Shown here in pieces: positions 40,563 to 52,169 of a stretch of 64,000 nt of DNA. Source of the DNA: Spirodela intermedia (lineage: Eukaryota; Streptophyta; Magnoliopsida; Alismatales; Araceae). Location of the stretch: the NCBI GenBank assembly GCA_902729315.2, contig LR746278.1:1561001-1625000 (forward strand). Direction: 5' to 3'. A model generated the notes under the pieces. The model saw nothing but the letters and a program-made list of their open reading frames with translations. It did no database searches and was not told where the DNA came from. Each line of letters begins with the position of its first letter. Within the stretch, counting starts at the first letter, position 1. Both the position numbers and the translations under genes were made by a program.

Positions 40563-43500
40563 ATGTCGTCTGCTCTCGACGGTGTTGCCGGCGACGATGC
40601 GCTGGCTTGGGAACGGCTGCCCTACTTGGCCGGGTTCGGGAACCACTTCTCCTCCGAGGCTAAGGTCGGTGCGCTACCACTCGGACAGAACAGCCCCCTG
40701 ATCTGCCCCTACGGCCTCTACGCAGAGCAGATCTCCGGGACCTCCTTCACCAGCCCCCGCAAACTTAACCAGAGGAGGTATGAGGTGGTGGATCCATCAA
40801 ACGGCGGCCATCTGCTGATTCTAATTAACTCCGTTTTTTAATTGCGGAATGGTTTTGTGGAAACTTGATCGTGACGTAAGTGAGGAGGCGTTTAGATTTT
40901 CAAGGACGTTGGAATGTCTGATATTGATATGTTCTCGCATGGTACACGTCATTTTATTACGATGCGTAATTATTGGTTTCATTCCTTTGTTGAATGTTAA
41001 GAGCGTTTTCTTGTCATTCATACTGTACATTCCCTCTGGATTGTTTTTTGGTCAATCCTGATCATTTATTTGTGCTTTGTGGACAGTTGGATGTATAGAA
41101 TTAAACCGTCAGTAACGCATGAACCGTTCTACCCCCGTCTCCCCGGACACCAACGTCTGATCAGCGAATTTAACCACTCAACATCTTCGGCCACACCGAC
41201 GCAGCTGCGCTGGAAGCCAGTAAATGATCCCGAGATCCCAACTGACTTTATTGACGGGCTTTATACAGTATGTGGTGCAGGGAGCTCCTTCCTTCGACAT
41301 GGATATGCCATTCACATGTAATTGGCATTCCACGAATTTTACGGGGAAAAGAATGTGTTATGATATTAGCTGTGATAGAAGCTGAACAGCCATGTTATTT
41401 TTTCCTTTTTTGGTTAAAATTTCATGATACGCCGGTTCTTATTATTCCGTGGCCTCTTTCAATCCCTATCAGAGTCATGCAGCTAGAATATGACTTGTTG
41501 TCATGCAATTATTATTCTTATGAATAAGTATGCACTGTGGATAAAGGTATCTACCATTTGCGTTTTTCTAGACGGAGCATCAGTACTTTTGGAACCTCTC
41601 ACATCTTGTGTTGGAAAGGTGTTTTTCGTGGGAAGTATGTTCCACCCGTATATACATATCTAGCCCTAAAGAAAATTTGGAACTTTTAACTTGTTCTGAC
41701 TCTCTAATTGTCGTCACTTAGAATAGAGCACCTTTGTCAAGTCGCTCTCTAGAAAGGAAACAAATCTAATAGCCAAGATTTTCAGAGTCACTGATGTGGC
41801 GAATATTTAGTTATCTTCGATTGCAATGCTTATATATTGCACTTTGGGTAACAGCTGCCATAACTTATTAATTTTCAAGATACTATCTGTCCAGGTATGC
41901 TGCCAATAAATCTATGGTTGACTGTGCATTTTGCAATGCCGATGGAGATTTTCTGATAGTTCCACAAAAAGGAAGTAAGTGAACTACTTAAAGTATCGTA
42001 TGATCGGAACATGTTCTTACAAAATTTTCTTGATATCCGCTGCATCAAGTTTTTGTTTTTATTTGTAGTTTAATTAAGACAATAATTCCAGTTGTGACTA
42101 ATGGGGCATGTGTTTGGTGGTCCTCAAGTTAGGTCTATCCTCTTTTTAGGATGGAAGGGGGTCGGGGTTGCCATGTTTATTATTTAGTAAATTCTTGTTT
42201 AGTCAGATGGTTGGTGCAGTTCTTCTCATACAAGATGTAGGTTTCGGACGGTTTTGTTCCTTACCCTGACCTTCTATAAATAATTGATTTCATCTTATAG
42301 GCACCATTTCTTTGAAAGTTATGAGAACCGTGGTAAGTTGACCAGACTTCCAACTAAAACAGTTCCATCATATGGATTTAACACGAACTTAACTGGTAAT
42401 GACACGGACCATAACTTGAAAGGTTGAAATACTGCGAAAAGTGTGTCCGGGGGGCGGATTTACTGTCACATTTAGTCTGACACGAGCAGGAATATCCTTC
42501 CTTTCACTTCGGACATTTTCTTCCATAAAATTGCCTCTCATCTTTGGAGCACGTTTTTTCATCTTGATATTCTTGAATGTCAAGGCATCTTGCCGGTTCA
42601 TGATTTTAAATGCATGACTGATGAGATGAGCAATCGGTTTGCAGCTTTCATCGATAATGCTTTCTAATTTTCGTGCGCAAAAAAAAATCCAGTCTCACGC
42701 TTAAAAAAATAGACTCTAATGTGCTACACTTTCGCTCCTTTTATTTATATTCTACCTTCTCTTTGGTTTATAGGCAATCAAAATTGGCCTAATTGTGAGA
42801 TCGTACTTACCGTCAGCTATTTTCGTTTAATGAGGGGATTTAGTGATGGTCTTCCTAGCCAGATGATTGATGTTTTTTGGACTCGTGAATGCAATTAGGG
42901 GTTATCTTGGAATGATAAATGTGCAGTGTTTTTCTGGGGATTTAGTGATGGAAAATTGTTCTTTTTGGCGGCTTTATTTTCTTGCTCATTTTTTCTCAAT
43001 AGCTTGTTCTTAGCGCAGGGTTGTGGATCAAAACTGAATTCGGCAGAATGCAAGTATCCCCCGGTGAAATAGTTGTGCTTCCTCAGGGTTTTCGTTTCTC
43101 GGTTCACCTGCCAGACGGTTCTTCACGTGGTTATGTTTCTGAAGTCTTTGGCACCCACTATCAACTTCCTGATCTTGGTCCAATAGGTACACAGAACTTT
43201 TCGAACGGAGTGTCTACTATTCACCTGAACATGACATCTGGTCATTTATGACAATCGACACCACTATGTTGTGTAGGGGCCAATGGGCTTGCTTCTGCTA
43301 GAGACTTCTTGGCTCCAGCCGCCTGGTTTGATAGCGATGCCCATCCCGGTTATACAATCGTCCAGAAATTTGGTGGCGAGCTCTTTACAGCAAAGCAAGA
43401 CTTTTCTCCGTTTAATGTGGTTGCTTGGCATGGAAACTATGTACCTTACAAGGTACATTATCCTTATTTTGACCGAAAATCATTTTTTATAACATCACCG

Positions 43501-44577
43501 CGAATCTATCAGACTTGCACTTAGTCTGATTTCGTTTTCTTGTGAGGATGATGAAAAAAGGGAAAACAAAGATGAATTTCTATAGAAGCCACCCTTAGAA
43601 TGAATGATACATAAGTTTCTAAACCGGGGGGAAATTGTGAAACTTCTTTCCCAATAAGCTTTCTGGAACATACACCCGAGAATAATTAATGATTATCTTT
43701 TTTGCAGTATGATCTGAGCAAGTTTTGCCCTTTCAATACTGTTCTTATTGATCATGGCGACCCTTCAGTGAACACAGGTATCTAGAATCACACGACTTGT
43801 TATTTCAATCAGTCATTTAAAATTTACTCACATGCACATAGGTGCCCACTATTTCTAGGTATCGCATAATTTAGTACATTGATCAAAAACTGTCATAGTT
43901 TAATACATTGATCAAAAGCTGTTCGTCTCTTAAACCTTTTGTAAACTATTTTACATTAGTTTTGACGGCTCCATCGGATAAGCCTGGCGTTGCTATTCTC
44001 GACTTCGTCATTTTCCCACCTCGCTGGTTGGTTGCCGAGCATACATTTCGTCCGCCATACTACCATCGCAACTGTATGAGTGAATTCATGGGATTAATCT
44101 ACGGCGATTACGAGGTGCCCATCTCATCCAAGAAGACTAAACTGCTTGTTCTCCTATAGAGTTCTCTCTCTAAAAGTTGATCATCCGGGTTCATTTGGAG
44201 TGTTCCCAGGCTAAGGCAGGTGGATTTCTCCCCGGCGGTGCTAGCCTCCACAGTTGCATGACACCCCATGGACCCGACACGAAGACCTACGAGGTAAAGT
44301 GTGTCTTCTCCAAGCCTTATGAACCTCACCCCTTTCCATGAATCACCTCTTCAACCGGCGCCTGCTCTTCGTCTTTAAGCAGGCCACGATAGCGAGAGGA
44401 GAAGATGCCGGACCCAGCAGGATCTCCAGCACCATGGCCTTCATGTTTGAGAGCTGCCTGATCCCAAGAATCTGCCCTTGGGGTCTGGATTCTCCTCACC
44501 TGGACCACGACTACTACCAGTGCTGGATCGGCCTGAGGTCCCATTTCTCTTCCGAAGGGAGCGAACCTCACGACTAA
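40563..44577 (+). CDS. HGO: Homogentisate 1,2-dioxygenase
   Basis: Predicted 457-residue iron enzyme that opens the ring of homogentisate to maleylacetoacetate in tyrosine breakdown, competing in plants with tocopherol and plastoquinone synthesis. Coding exons: 40563-40777, 41087-41317, 41895-41974, 43019-43186, 43277-43452, 43708-43777, 43960-44114, 44210-44293 and 44383-44577. All have GT-AG borders and consistent phase. Iron ligands are His349 and Glu355 in [10 protein letters not shown] and His385 in MTPHGPD, offset by 14 from the human numbering. Other family marks are [13 protein letters not shown] near the start, [19 protein letters not shown] and NVVAWHGNY. Length matches plant homologues. 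No transit peptide is seen, in line with a cytosolic enzyme. Confidence 0.95.
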
Positions 44578-44822
44578 GAGGGTTCACACCATTTCAGCCC
44601 AGCCTGTTCCAGGTGGCTGCTTCTTGTGTGCATAGACCTTACCTTTGTGGATAAAAATCAGCACAGGCCATGTGATGAAAAGGGCCGGGACGTTATATTG
44701 CGGATATGTTCCCCCAAAGTTCAGTGATTTCTCATAAGAATGAGAACGAAACAGAGACAGGAAGAAAGGGGGGCTGGCCCGCCTTCACATCACGTGTATT
44801 TCTTTCCTGCTTTTCTTTGTTT

Positions 44823-47491
44823 TCAGGCAGTGAAGGGCCCGAGACTCCGCGGGGGGAGAAGCAGCGTAGCTCGGTTATTCCCTTGCGGATGACGAGTCGG
44901 TGTTCTCCTTTGTCCGCTCCTCCTCCGGTTCCTCCGAGGCGCCTCTTCCTTGTTCATCTGGTCTAGCCGGCGGAGGTAAATTCCCATCTTGACGCTGCCC
45001 ACTTCTGGTGCTTGCATCACTCCCACGCCTTCCCTGCAGGTTCGTCGAGCTCGAAAAACGATGGAGAAGTATCGGACTCTCGAAGAAGACGGCCGGAGAG
45101 GATGGGGATGGACGCTCTTCGAGGACGAAGGTCCAAGGTCTCTTCTCCCCCTGGTTTCTGGGAGGAGGAGGACAAAGTCTTTCTTCCATCTTATGCCGTA
45201 CAAACTTCTTTACGAGACTGCCGATGACTAGGCGGAGATCAGCGTCGACGCTGGGAGGAGGAATAGGAAAAGGAGATTGAGAAGGAAGAGGACGACGGGG
45301 AAGAGGGCGAAGAGGAGGAGGAGGAGGACGGGGAAGCGGAGGGTAAGACAAGCTGGCCGCAGGAGCTTCCATGCTTTCTCTGGATCTCTTGTCTCCTCGG
45401 CTGGTGGACGAGCTCCCCCGATAGACTCTGCTTGCGCCAGGATGAAAATGGTCATCCCTGGTGCGAATTGGGCCGTGAGTTGACTCGTGGGGATGAGGGA
45501 GAGATCAAGGAAGCGGAGGGTGACACAACCTGGTGGTAGGAGCTTCCATGCTTTCTCTTAATCTCTTGTCTACTCGACTGGTGGACGAGCTCCCCCGGTA
45601 GACTGTGCTTGCGTCCGGATGGAAATGGCCATCCTTGGTGAGAATCGGGCCGTGAGTTGACTCCTGGGGATGAGGGAGAGAACGAGGCAGCGGAGGGTGA
45701 GACAAGCTGGTCGCAGGAGCTTCCATGCTTTCTCTGAATCTCTTGTCTCCTCGGCTGGTGGACGAGCTCTCCCGGTAGACTGTGCTTGCGCCAGGCTGGA
45801 AATGGTCATCGCTGGTGAGAATCGCGCCGTGAGTTGACCCCTGGGGATGAGGGAGAGAAAGAGGAAGCGGAGGGTGAGACAAGCTGGTCGCAGGAGCTTC
45901 CATGCTTTCTCTGAATCTCTTGTCTGCTCGGCTGGTGGATGAGCTCCCCCGGTAGACTGTGCTTGCGCCAGGAAGGCAATGGTCATCCCTGGTGCGAATT
46001 GGGCCGTGAGTTGACACCTGGGGATAAGGGAGAGACCAAGGAAGCGGAGGGTGAGACAAGCTGGTCGCAGGAGCTTCCATGCTTTCTCTGAATCTCTTGT
46101 CTGCTCGGCTGGTGGATGAGCTCCCCCGGTAGACTGTGCTTGCGCCAGGAAGGCAATGGTCATCCCTGGTGCGAATTGGGCCGTGAGTTGACACCTGGGG
46201 ATAAGGGAGAGACCAAGGAAGCGGAGGGTGAGACAAGCTGGTCGCAGGAGCTTCCATGCTTTCTCTGAATCTCTTGTCTGCTCGGCTGGTGGATGAGCTC
46301 CCCCGGTAGACTGTGCTTGCGCCAGGAAGGCAATGGTCATCCCTGGTGCGAATTGGGCCGTGAGTTGACACCTGGGGATAAGGGAGAGACCAAGGAAGCG
46401 GAGGGTGAGACAAGCTGGTCTCAGGAGCTTCCATGCTTTCTCTGGAACTCTTGTCTGCTTGGCTGGTGGACGAGCTCCCCCGATCGACTGTGCTTGCGCC
46501 AGGACGGGAATGACCATCCCTCGTGAGAATTGGGCCGTGAGTTGACCCCTGGAGATTATGGAGAGAACGAGGAATCGGAGGGTGAGACAAGCTGGTCGCA
46601 GGAGCTTCCATGCTTTCTCTGGATCTCTTGTCTGCTCGGCTGGTGGACGAGCTACCCCGGTAGACTGTGCTTGCGCCAGGAAGGAAATGGTCATCCCTGG
46701 TGAGAATTGGGCCGTGAGTTGACACCTGGGGATGAGGGAGAGAACAAGGAAGCGGAGGGTGAGAAAAGCTGGTCGCAGGAGCTTCCATTCTTTCTCTGGA
46801 TCTATTGTCTGCTTGGTTGGTGGACGAGCTCCCCCCGTAGACTCTGCTTGCGTCAGGACAGAAATGGCCATCCCTGGTGAGAATTGGGCCGTGAATTGAC
46901 CGGATGAATGCAGAGGAGGGAGAAAAAGCCAGATTCGTCACCTCGGATCTGGTATCCTGAGGTTTATGGGCGCCAGCGGTAGACCGCACCTCACGGGGAT
47001 CAAAGGCACGTCGGGTTTCCACTCTGCCCTGGGCCGCTGGGCTCCTGCTATGCTCACTTCATTCTAACCCAGCCCACCGTCAAAAACCAGCCGAATGAAC
47101 TCCCCCAGAGACAGAGAGAGACAGACAGACAGAGAGAGAGAGAGAGAGTGCATACCTTGGTGACGTAATGCGGCGAATCCAACTGAGGATACTGTAGACG
47201 GCTCAGGCCCGCCGGACTCTGAGACAGAGACGGCTCTTTCGATCGGGAGGAGGTGGTGATCGGTACGCTGTTCCTCTCCCCCTTCTCCGTCGGGGGAGGG
47301 GGACGAAGAAGAAGAGAGGGGACGAAGTTACACTGACGAGAAATCGAAAAGGTCTCAGCGCCCTGAGGCAATGGAGGGAGGCGCGGGGGATGCGGCAAAG
47401 CGCCGGCGGGATCCTCTTCTTCACTTCTTGCATCGTCGTGTGCCCCGCCGCCGCCGGAGGGTGCCCGGGGCCTCTCCTCCGGCGGACCCAT
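44823..47491 (-). CDS. Unrecognised gene, three-exon model of 222 residues
   Basis: I do not recognise this gene. A phase-consistent model joins 47491-47156 (ending SPHYVTK), 47063-46942 (NEVSIAGAQ ... INLRIPDP) and 45033-44823 (REGVGVMQAPEVGSVKMGIYL ... to a stop). Borders are GT-AG, with donors AAG|GTATGC and CGAG|GTGACG and acceptors TTAG and CTGCAG. The product would be a Pro/Ser-rich protein with no visible domain or membrane segment. In this model intron 2 is 1.9 kb and consists mostly of the 177-bp array. Alternative: the array is translated on the same strand, in a frame open from 47022 to 45505, stopped by one TGA, and open again to 44875 with an acidic C-terminus. A TATATATATA stretch at about 47738-47750 could be its TATA region. 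Real existence as a gene is uncertain. Confidence 0.4.
45336..46905. repeat. 177-bp minisatellite, about 8.9 tandem copies
   Basis: The anchor agcttccat recurs at 45364, 45541, 45718, 45895, 46072, 46249, 46426, 46603 and 46780, exactly 177 bases apart every time with no length change. The units at 45895 and 46072 look identical, and the third at 46249 differs near its end. Outer units are more diverged. The unit is 59 codons long, so two minus-strand frames stay open across most of the array. In one frame each unit reads THGPI(L/R)TRD, then GSSSTS, RESMEAPATSLSHPPLP. Confidence 0.97.
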
Positions 47492-48638
47492 ATCCCCCCT
47501 CCCCCAGGAAGCCCGAGGAGGTAGAAAATCAAGAACAAGAAGAACTCCAATCAGAGAGAGCGGGGGGGGAGAGGGAAGGTGTAATAAACAGGAAGAGGCA
47601 GAAAGGAGTTTCGTTGTTCTGAGCGAAGCGCCCGCGGTTGGCTATGTTCCGGTTTTCTTGAGGCTCAGACCTGCTGCTGAGGCTCAGAAATGCTCCCGGG
47701 ACGGCTCCTGCTAGACCGTATACACACACCCCTCCATATATATATACGTGCGGAGATCGTCAGGAGAGAGAAAGAGAGAGAGAGAGAGATCCAAAGCCAG
47801 GAAAACTGACGATCGGATCCATTAATTCTCGCTCCGGCCTGTCCTCTCTTTCGCGAGGAGCAGCTCAAATAGAGAGAGAATGCCGATGCGGCAGACAAGA
47901 AACCTCGGATCACGCAGGTGCCCTCCTCTCTCTCTCTCTCTCTATCTCTGCGCGCCGGGGACATTCCTAGACGGGGAATATTACTCTTAATAAGATAAAT
48001 CATGGTTTGCCAAAAATGGGAAATGAAAATAACAGATAAGAAGCAGTGGTTCAGAATGTCAATGAGTGGAATGCTCTCGATGACCTGAGGAAGACGGAGA
48101 TGGAATCAGATCTAGAGGAGGAACGATAGGGTTCGATGGCCTGAGAAATGCCTTGCGATTAAACCGGGCTACTGGAAAATCCGGGTTTCCATTACAGTAA
48201 ATTATCGTAAATTTTCTAATATAAATTCAGTGCAAATTTACCGGTCATCCTCTCTCTCTTTCTCTCTCTCTATCTTAATATAGATTCCACGTCGTCAACG
48301 ATCGGCACGTCCCTAGACCGAGCTTTCCTTCATATCTGCCAGTGTGAGGAGGACGAAGAGGGAGGAATCCTTCTTGAGCTCGAACCACTCAAGCTCTCTG
48401 GCTTAGACTGACTTAACGCGTCCTTTCTTAGGGTTTCAACGAGTTTAAAACCCGGAAATTGATCAGACGGACCTGATTCTTGAGACCCAACTCGAGCTCC
48501 ACTGATTCCGTAGATTTCAGTGTAGAACTATCAGACGATCTCCCATATGAGTGTAACGATGTCTTTATTGAGTCGGCTCACAAAGCAGAAATATTACCAT
48601 TTTTCGGCGTTCATGCCGGAGGGACCTTCTGGTTATGA
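47492..48638. other. Upstream of the unrecognised gene and 3' flank of CLE
   Basis: No gene seen. It contains several short GA/CT tracts (about 47768-47790, 47928-47943, 48252-48272) and a TA-rich run at about 47738-47750. Confidence 0.55.
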
Positions 48639-48866
48639 TCAGATGAGGGGGACAGGGTCGGAGAGCTTCGTGGGGAGGGAACGGTGGTGAAGAGGGTTTG
48701 GGCCGGTGGGTGTCTCCCGCTTCGACGCGTACTCATCCTTCCGGCCTCCGCCGTCCCCCGCCGCCGGTCCTCCCTGCGGCGTCGCCGTGAGAGCTCGAGC
48801 TTCCGACTGTCCGCTGGACACGGACAGCACCAGCAAGGCGCACACCACCAGCTTCACGCTCCACAT
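48639..48866 (-). CDS. CLE peptide precursor
   Basis: Single-exon gene for a 75-residue secreted signalling precursor. Residues 1 to about 24 form a signal peptide (MWSVKLVVCALLVLSVSSG), followed by a variable acidic/Gly-rich stretch and a CLE dodecapeptide RETPTGPNPLHH at residues 50-61. This matches the R-x-x-P-T-G-P-N-P-L-H-H core of CLE ligands perceived by CLV1/BAM-type receptor kinases. The usual Val before the first Pro is Thr here. Unlike many CLEs, 14 residues (RSLPTKLSDPVPLI) follow the motif. The start at 48866 is preferred because it begins the signal peptide. In-frame ATGs further upstream lie near or beyond the TATA box at 48931-48937. Too short and divergent outside the motif for subgroup assignment. 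Confidence 0.85.
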   Translation of the reverse strand: MWSVKLVVCALLVLSVSSGQSEARALTATPQGGPAAGDGGGRKDEYASKRETPTGPNPLHHRSLPTKLSDPVPLI

Positions 48867-49493
48867 CTTCCTCCTCTCCTGCAAATATACCCTCTTCTGC
48901 ATGTCTCCTGCGAGGTGGGTTGAGGCCGTTTTATATAGACTCTCTCTCTCTCTCTCTCTATCCATGCTAACGGGCAGATGGCGATGCCGATTCTGCGTCG
49001 AGAATCCTTGGATCCGTAGGATCGGTCAATTAACTGATTAAAAAGCGTACACATCGAATTGGACAACAAGCGTTTATGATATGGTAGGCCTCAGCGAACA
49101 TTTGGCGCGTCAGACAGATTATTGCATGGATCGAGATTAACCCAATGTTATCCGACAGTTTTGTAGCCTTGACTTGATGAGCCTTTGAGTCAATCAGATC
49201 CCCTGCAGTATCGTCTGAAATTAACGCTGTCTACATTCAATTTTTTTGTGAACTTTAGCTGCCACATAGCGAGAGAGAGAGAGAGAGTGAGAGTCGATTG
49301 AGAGATTTGAATGCTTTCTAGACTCGCCCCATCTTGGAAAATGACTTTCAAACAGCTAGAACCACGCATCCGAGCTGAAATGAGAAATGGGTTTCAGCCC
49401 GTTTTGCTCATGGATGAGAGAGAAAGAGAGCAGAAAGAGAGAGATAACTCCAATCATGGCTCCTCCTCTGCCTGCTCCTCTCCTTGGAAAGTC

Positions 49494-49540
<47 letters not shown>

Positions 49541-50179
49541 ACCTGGATCATACAGATTTGGGGGCTCGGCTGCTCTATGCTCCAGGCCAGGCCCAAAAGT
49601 CGCTGTCAGCTGAAAGTTCGATCAAGTAGAAATAACGGGCCGGGCTGACGGTTCTTGGCCCGCTGACAGTCAGTCAAGTTCCACGTTTGCAATTATGGAG
49701 ACGGCGGCGTCCTGTCGATCAGAAGTTTAGTCAGACACGGCGGCGTCCTATCGGCGGAGCAGCTCTTACTGCCCGACACGTGTCTAACTGCTAGATGACA
49801 GATACGAAGGAATGAGCGCCACGGTGTCTCCGACAAGCGTGTGAAGGCGAGTAAAACTTCAAAGATTGGATTTTTCCCTAGTGCCCTTTTCACAAGACGG
49901 ACTTTTGTAGGGGATTTAGGTGTAAATTCCTTGTCTTGTTATGTTATCTGTCTGGCTGGGCTTCCGTCTTTATTGTGGCCATTTTTCTGATTGCCTCTCA
50001 CATGCTTGATGAAATGCCACCTAAAGGGACCAAGTGGCTGTTACAGGGTAGACCTAACCCCCCGAGTAGTATGAGATCTCTGGCAAATAGAAGGGGGGAT
50101 CTCTTGGACAGATAGACACCGTGAGGCAGAAGAGCGAGAAGGGGGCTTCGGCAGGAGAGGAGCAGGCGGCGGAGGAGCC
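48867..50179. promoter_or_regulatory. Divergent region between CLE (-) and TAXIMIN (+)
   Basis: 1.3 kb without a gene. It includes GA/CT tracts at 48941-48960, 49270-49287 and 49495-49518, the last followed by a (TA)n run to about 49540. GGCCCA/GGGCC motifs occur at about 49586-49662. Short duplicated phrases (cggcggcgtcct, cgatcagaag) occur near 49700-49755. Confidence 0.5.
48931..48937 (-). promoter_or_regulatory. TATA box of the CLE gene
   Basis: TATATAA on the minus strand, 65 bases before the CLE ATG, with a GA tract just upstream (48941-48960). The expected leader is short, about 35 nt. Confidence 0.6.
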
Positions 50180-50573
50180 ATGTGTTCCGACTGCGAGTGC
50201 AGGCCCCTTGGGTGGCTTCTGGGTCTCCCCTTCGCCTTCCTCTCCCTCCTCATCTCCATCATCGGCGTGGTCGTGTGGATCGTCGGGTCAGTCCCCCTTC
50301 TCTCTCCCCCCCTCTTTATCCCTTCCTCCCCATTCTCGCCGTGCGGATGGGGAGAAGAAGATTGGAGGAGAGAGAAAACCCCCCTCCAGAAGCTATACGA
50401 TTGGCGGCTAATTCTCTCTCTTCTTCTTCTTCTTCGTCTGCGGCGGCAGGTTGATGCTGTCGTGCATATGCCCGTGCTGCTTCTGTGTGACGATAGTGGT
50501 GGAGTTGGCGATCGAGCTCATCAAGGCGCCTATCCACGTCATGCAATGGTTCACCTCCAAGATACCTTGCTGA
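50180..50573 (+). CDS. TAX: TAXIMIN cysteine-rich signalling peptide
   Basis: Two coding exons (50180-50286 and 50450-50573) join in phase to give 76 residues. The sequence shows the TAXIMIN pattern: [20 protein letters not shown], a hydrophobic segment (about residues 10-36), a Cys cluster CICPCCFC in the middle, and the ending [15 protein letters not shown] peptides are short conserved plant peptides first found in Taxus. Arabidopsis TAX1 affects lateral organ separation. The hydrophobic segment may act as a signal or anchor. The start is in good context (GAGCCATGTG). The intron is 163 bp. Confidence 0.9.
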
Positions 50574-50882
50574 GGGACGACGACCCAGATATCTTGTGCC
50601 ATTATTTATCCGTTCTTCACTACTTTTCCTTCTCTTCCCGGATGGGGACGATCGTCGACTGGTCTTCTGAGAGCCCTTCTTCCCCGAATTCCTTTTGCCT
50701 GCTGCGTGTTAGTACGGATCAATAATTGTAGATCTTTGTCAGAAACCCTCCCCGCTCCTTCTCTATGGATCTCTCGTCGGAAACCCAGGAGTAATTCAGC
50801 TCCAGAGAAAAGGAGCAACTCCGGTTTCGAATCTGATAATTCATATCGGAGCAACTCCTGTGCTCGCAGATCTCAGCGATAA

Positions 50883-50920
<38 letters not shown>

Positions 50921-52046
50921 CGTGATTGAATTGGTGGTAAGTCTTCGTTCTTAGTAAGACTTCCAGGACTCCAAAAATGGTCACGCCTTGAATTTAAGTC
51001 AGGTTTTCTATTTGAGTACAGTTGACTAAAACTTTATGTAAGACTGCTACAATATGCTAGTTTTCTAGGACCAAAAATTACAGGGACTTGCAATAAAATA
51101 AACTAATTAAGAGGAAGAAGATTTATGTAGAACAATTAAAATTAGATACAATTTCTGCATTTTAATCTGAAAAGTAATACCAAAATCTAGCCCAATTTGT
51201 CCAAGGCTTGTGCTTCAATATTCGCTTAATGGGCTGAGCTGCACCCGGCCTTTTGATAGGGTGTTTGTGATTGACTTTCTTCCCACTCTCAGAGCAGACT
51301 TTGCGCACTCCAGATTGGATGCCGCAGAAATCAATCCGGAGGCGTTTATTTATACTGGCTCTATAAATAGGTTGCCCGCCCACGAGTGCATCTCCTTCGT
51401 TCATTTCGAGTGCACTGGTCAACGCCATTTAAGTCAGCATGGGCAAGCAGATAAATCACCACACTCCTGGAGTTTTGCACTGGCGATTCATGGGAGATTA
51501 ACTGACTCGAGGAAATCTCTCGGAGTTCGCTCAGACTTTAAATAAAAAAAGAAAAGCACCCTAATTAACGAAAATGTTAAGGTCCACAGTTGGGAAAAAT
51601 GGAATTTTCTCTTCTGTTCTTCTTTCTTCCCCCTTATTATACCTGAACATTGCCCTTTAAAGCCATTAATTCCAAGCTAAAATACTTAGACAATATTTTA
51701 TGAAAAGCCAGCGAATCGAATACGTAGGTGATTTTTATGCACTGAAAGTATCTCAAATAAATGGATGCATGCGAAAAAAGCCTCTGATACTTGGTCTTCT
51801 CGCTTACACTGAACTGGAGGTACAAATCATGAAGGACAAAAAAGGGGTAAAATCAGGACATCTACCGGTTTTTTTTTTTGTTTTTTTTTGTGATGCATGG
51901 GAAATAATTAAAGTTTTGGAAACTGACATAATTACGTGCATTATTTTCAGTAATATTTTGCTTCAGTAGTAAGCAATATCTCTGTACCTGAGCCGGATCA
52001 ATATATGATTACCAAATACTGAAATGGTTTCGCTTTGCCTCTGCAG
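50574..52046. other. 3' flank of TAXIMIN and unassigned region
   Basis: A (TC)n tract lies at about 50884-50914. A strong TATAAATA sits at 51362-51369 on the plus strand. It is followed by an ATG at about 51440 with only a 20-codon frame. No complete gene could be built here. Confidence 0.5.
51362..51369 (+). promoter_or_regulatory. Possible TATA box, plus strand
   Basis: TATAAATA in a GC-richer context, with pyrimidine-rich sequence about 30 bases downstream. It could serve an unannotated plus-strand gene ending in the exon-like segment at 52047. Confidence 0.3.
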
Positions 52047-52169
52047 ATCAAGCTTGCATCGGTGAAGTTGGCCATGATGCACATAGAAAGAATAAACATG
52101 GAGCTTGAAGCCAGACAGCTCTCTCACCTGCCGACAGTCCAGACAGGGCCAGCCAGAAGGAGCATCTGA
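52047..52169 (+). CDS. Exon-like segment of an unidentified plus-strand gene (possible terminal exon)
   Basis: After a good acceptor (ctttgcctctgcag), 40 codons then a stop read IKLASVKLAMMHIERINMEL and continue to PARRSI. The helical, Met/Lys-rich composition looks like real protein, but I could not place upstream exons with confidence. It may be the last exon of a small gene starting near 51.4 kb or a remnant of a lost one. Confidence 0.3.
   Translation: MKLASVKLAMMHIERINMELEARQLSHLPTVQTGPARRSI

Noticed and set aside
45570-46871. 433-codon minus-strand frame through the 177-bp array
   Set aside because: It overlaps the other open frame and exists because an open 177-bp unit was copied. 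It starts inside the array and has no plausible domain.
45336-46905. CRISPR-like or satellite-centromere array
   Set aside because: Plant genomic context, head-to-tail 177-bp units without spacers, and only nine copies; a minisatellite is the simpler reading despite the satellite-like unit length.
51162-51428. 88-codon minus-strand frame near 51.3 kb
   Set aside because: No motif, no splice partner, and it covers a plus-strand TATA-like site.
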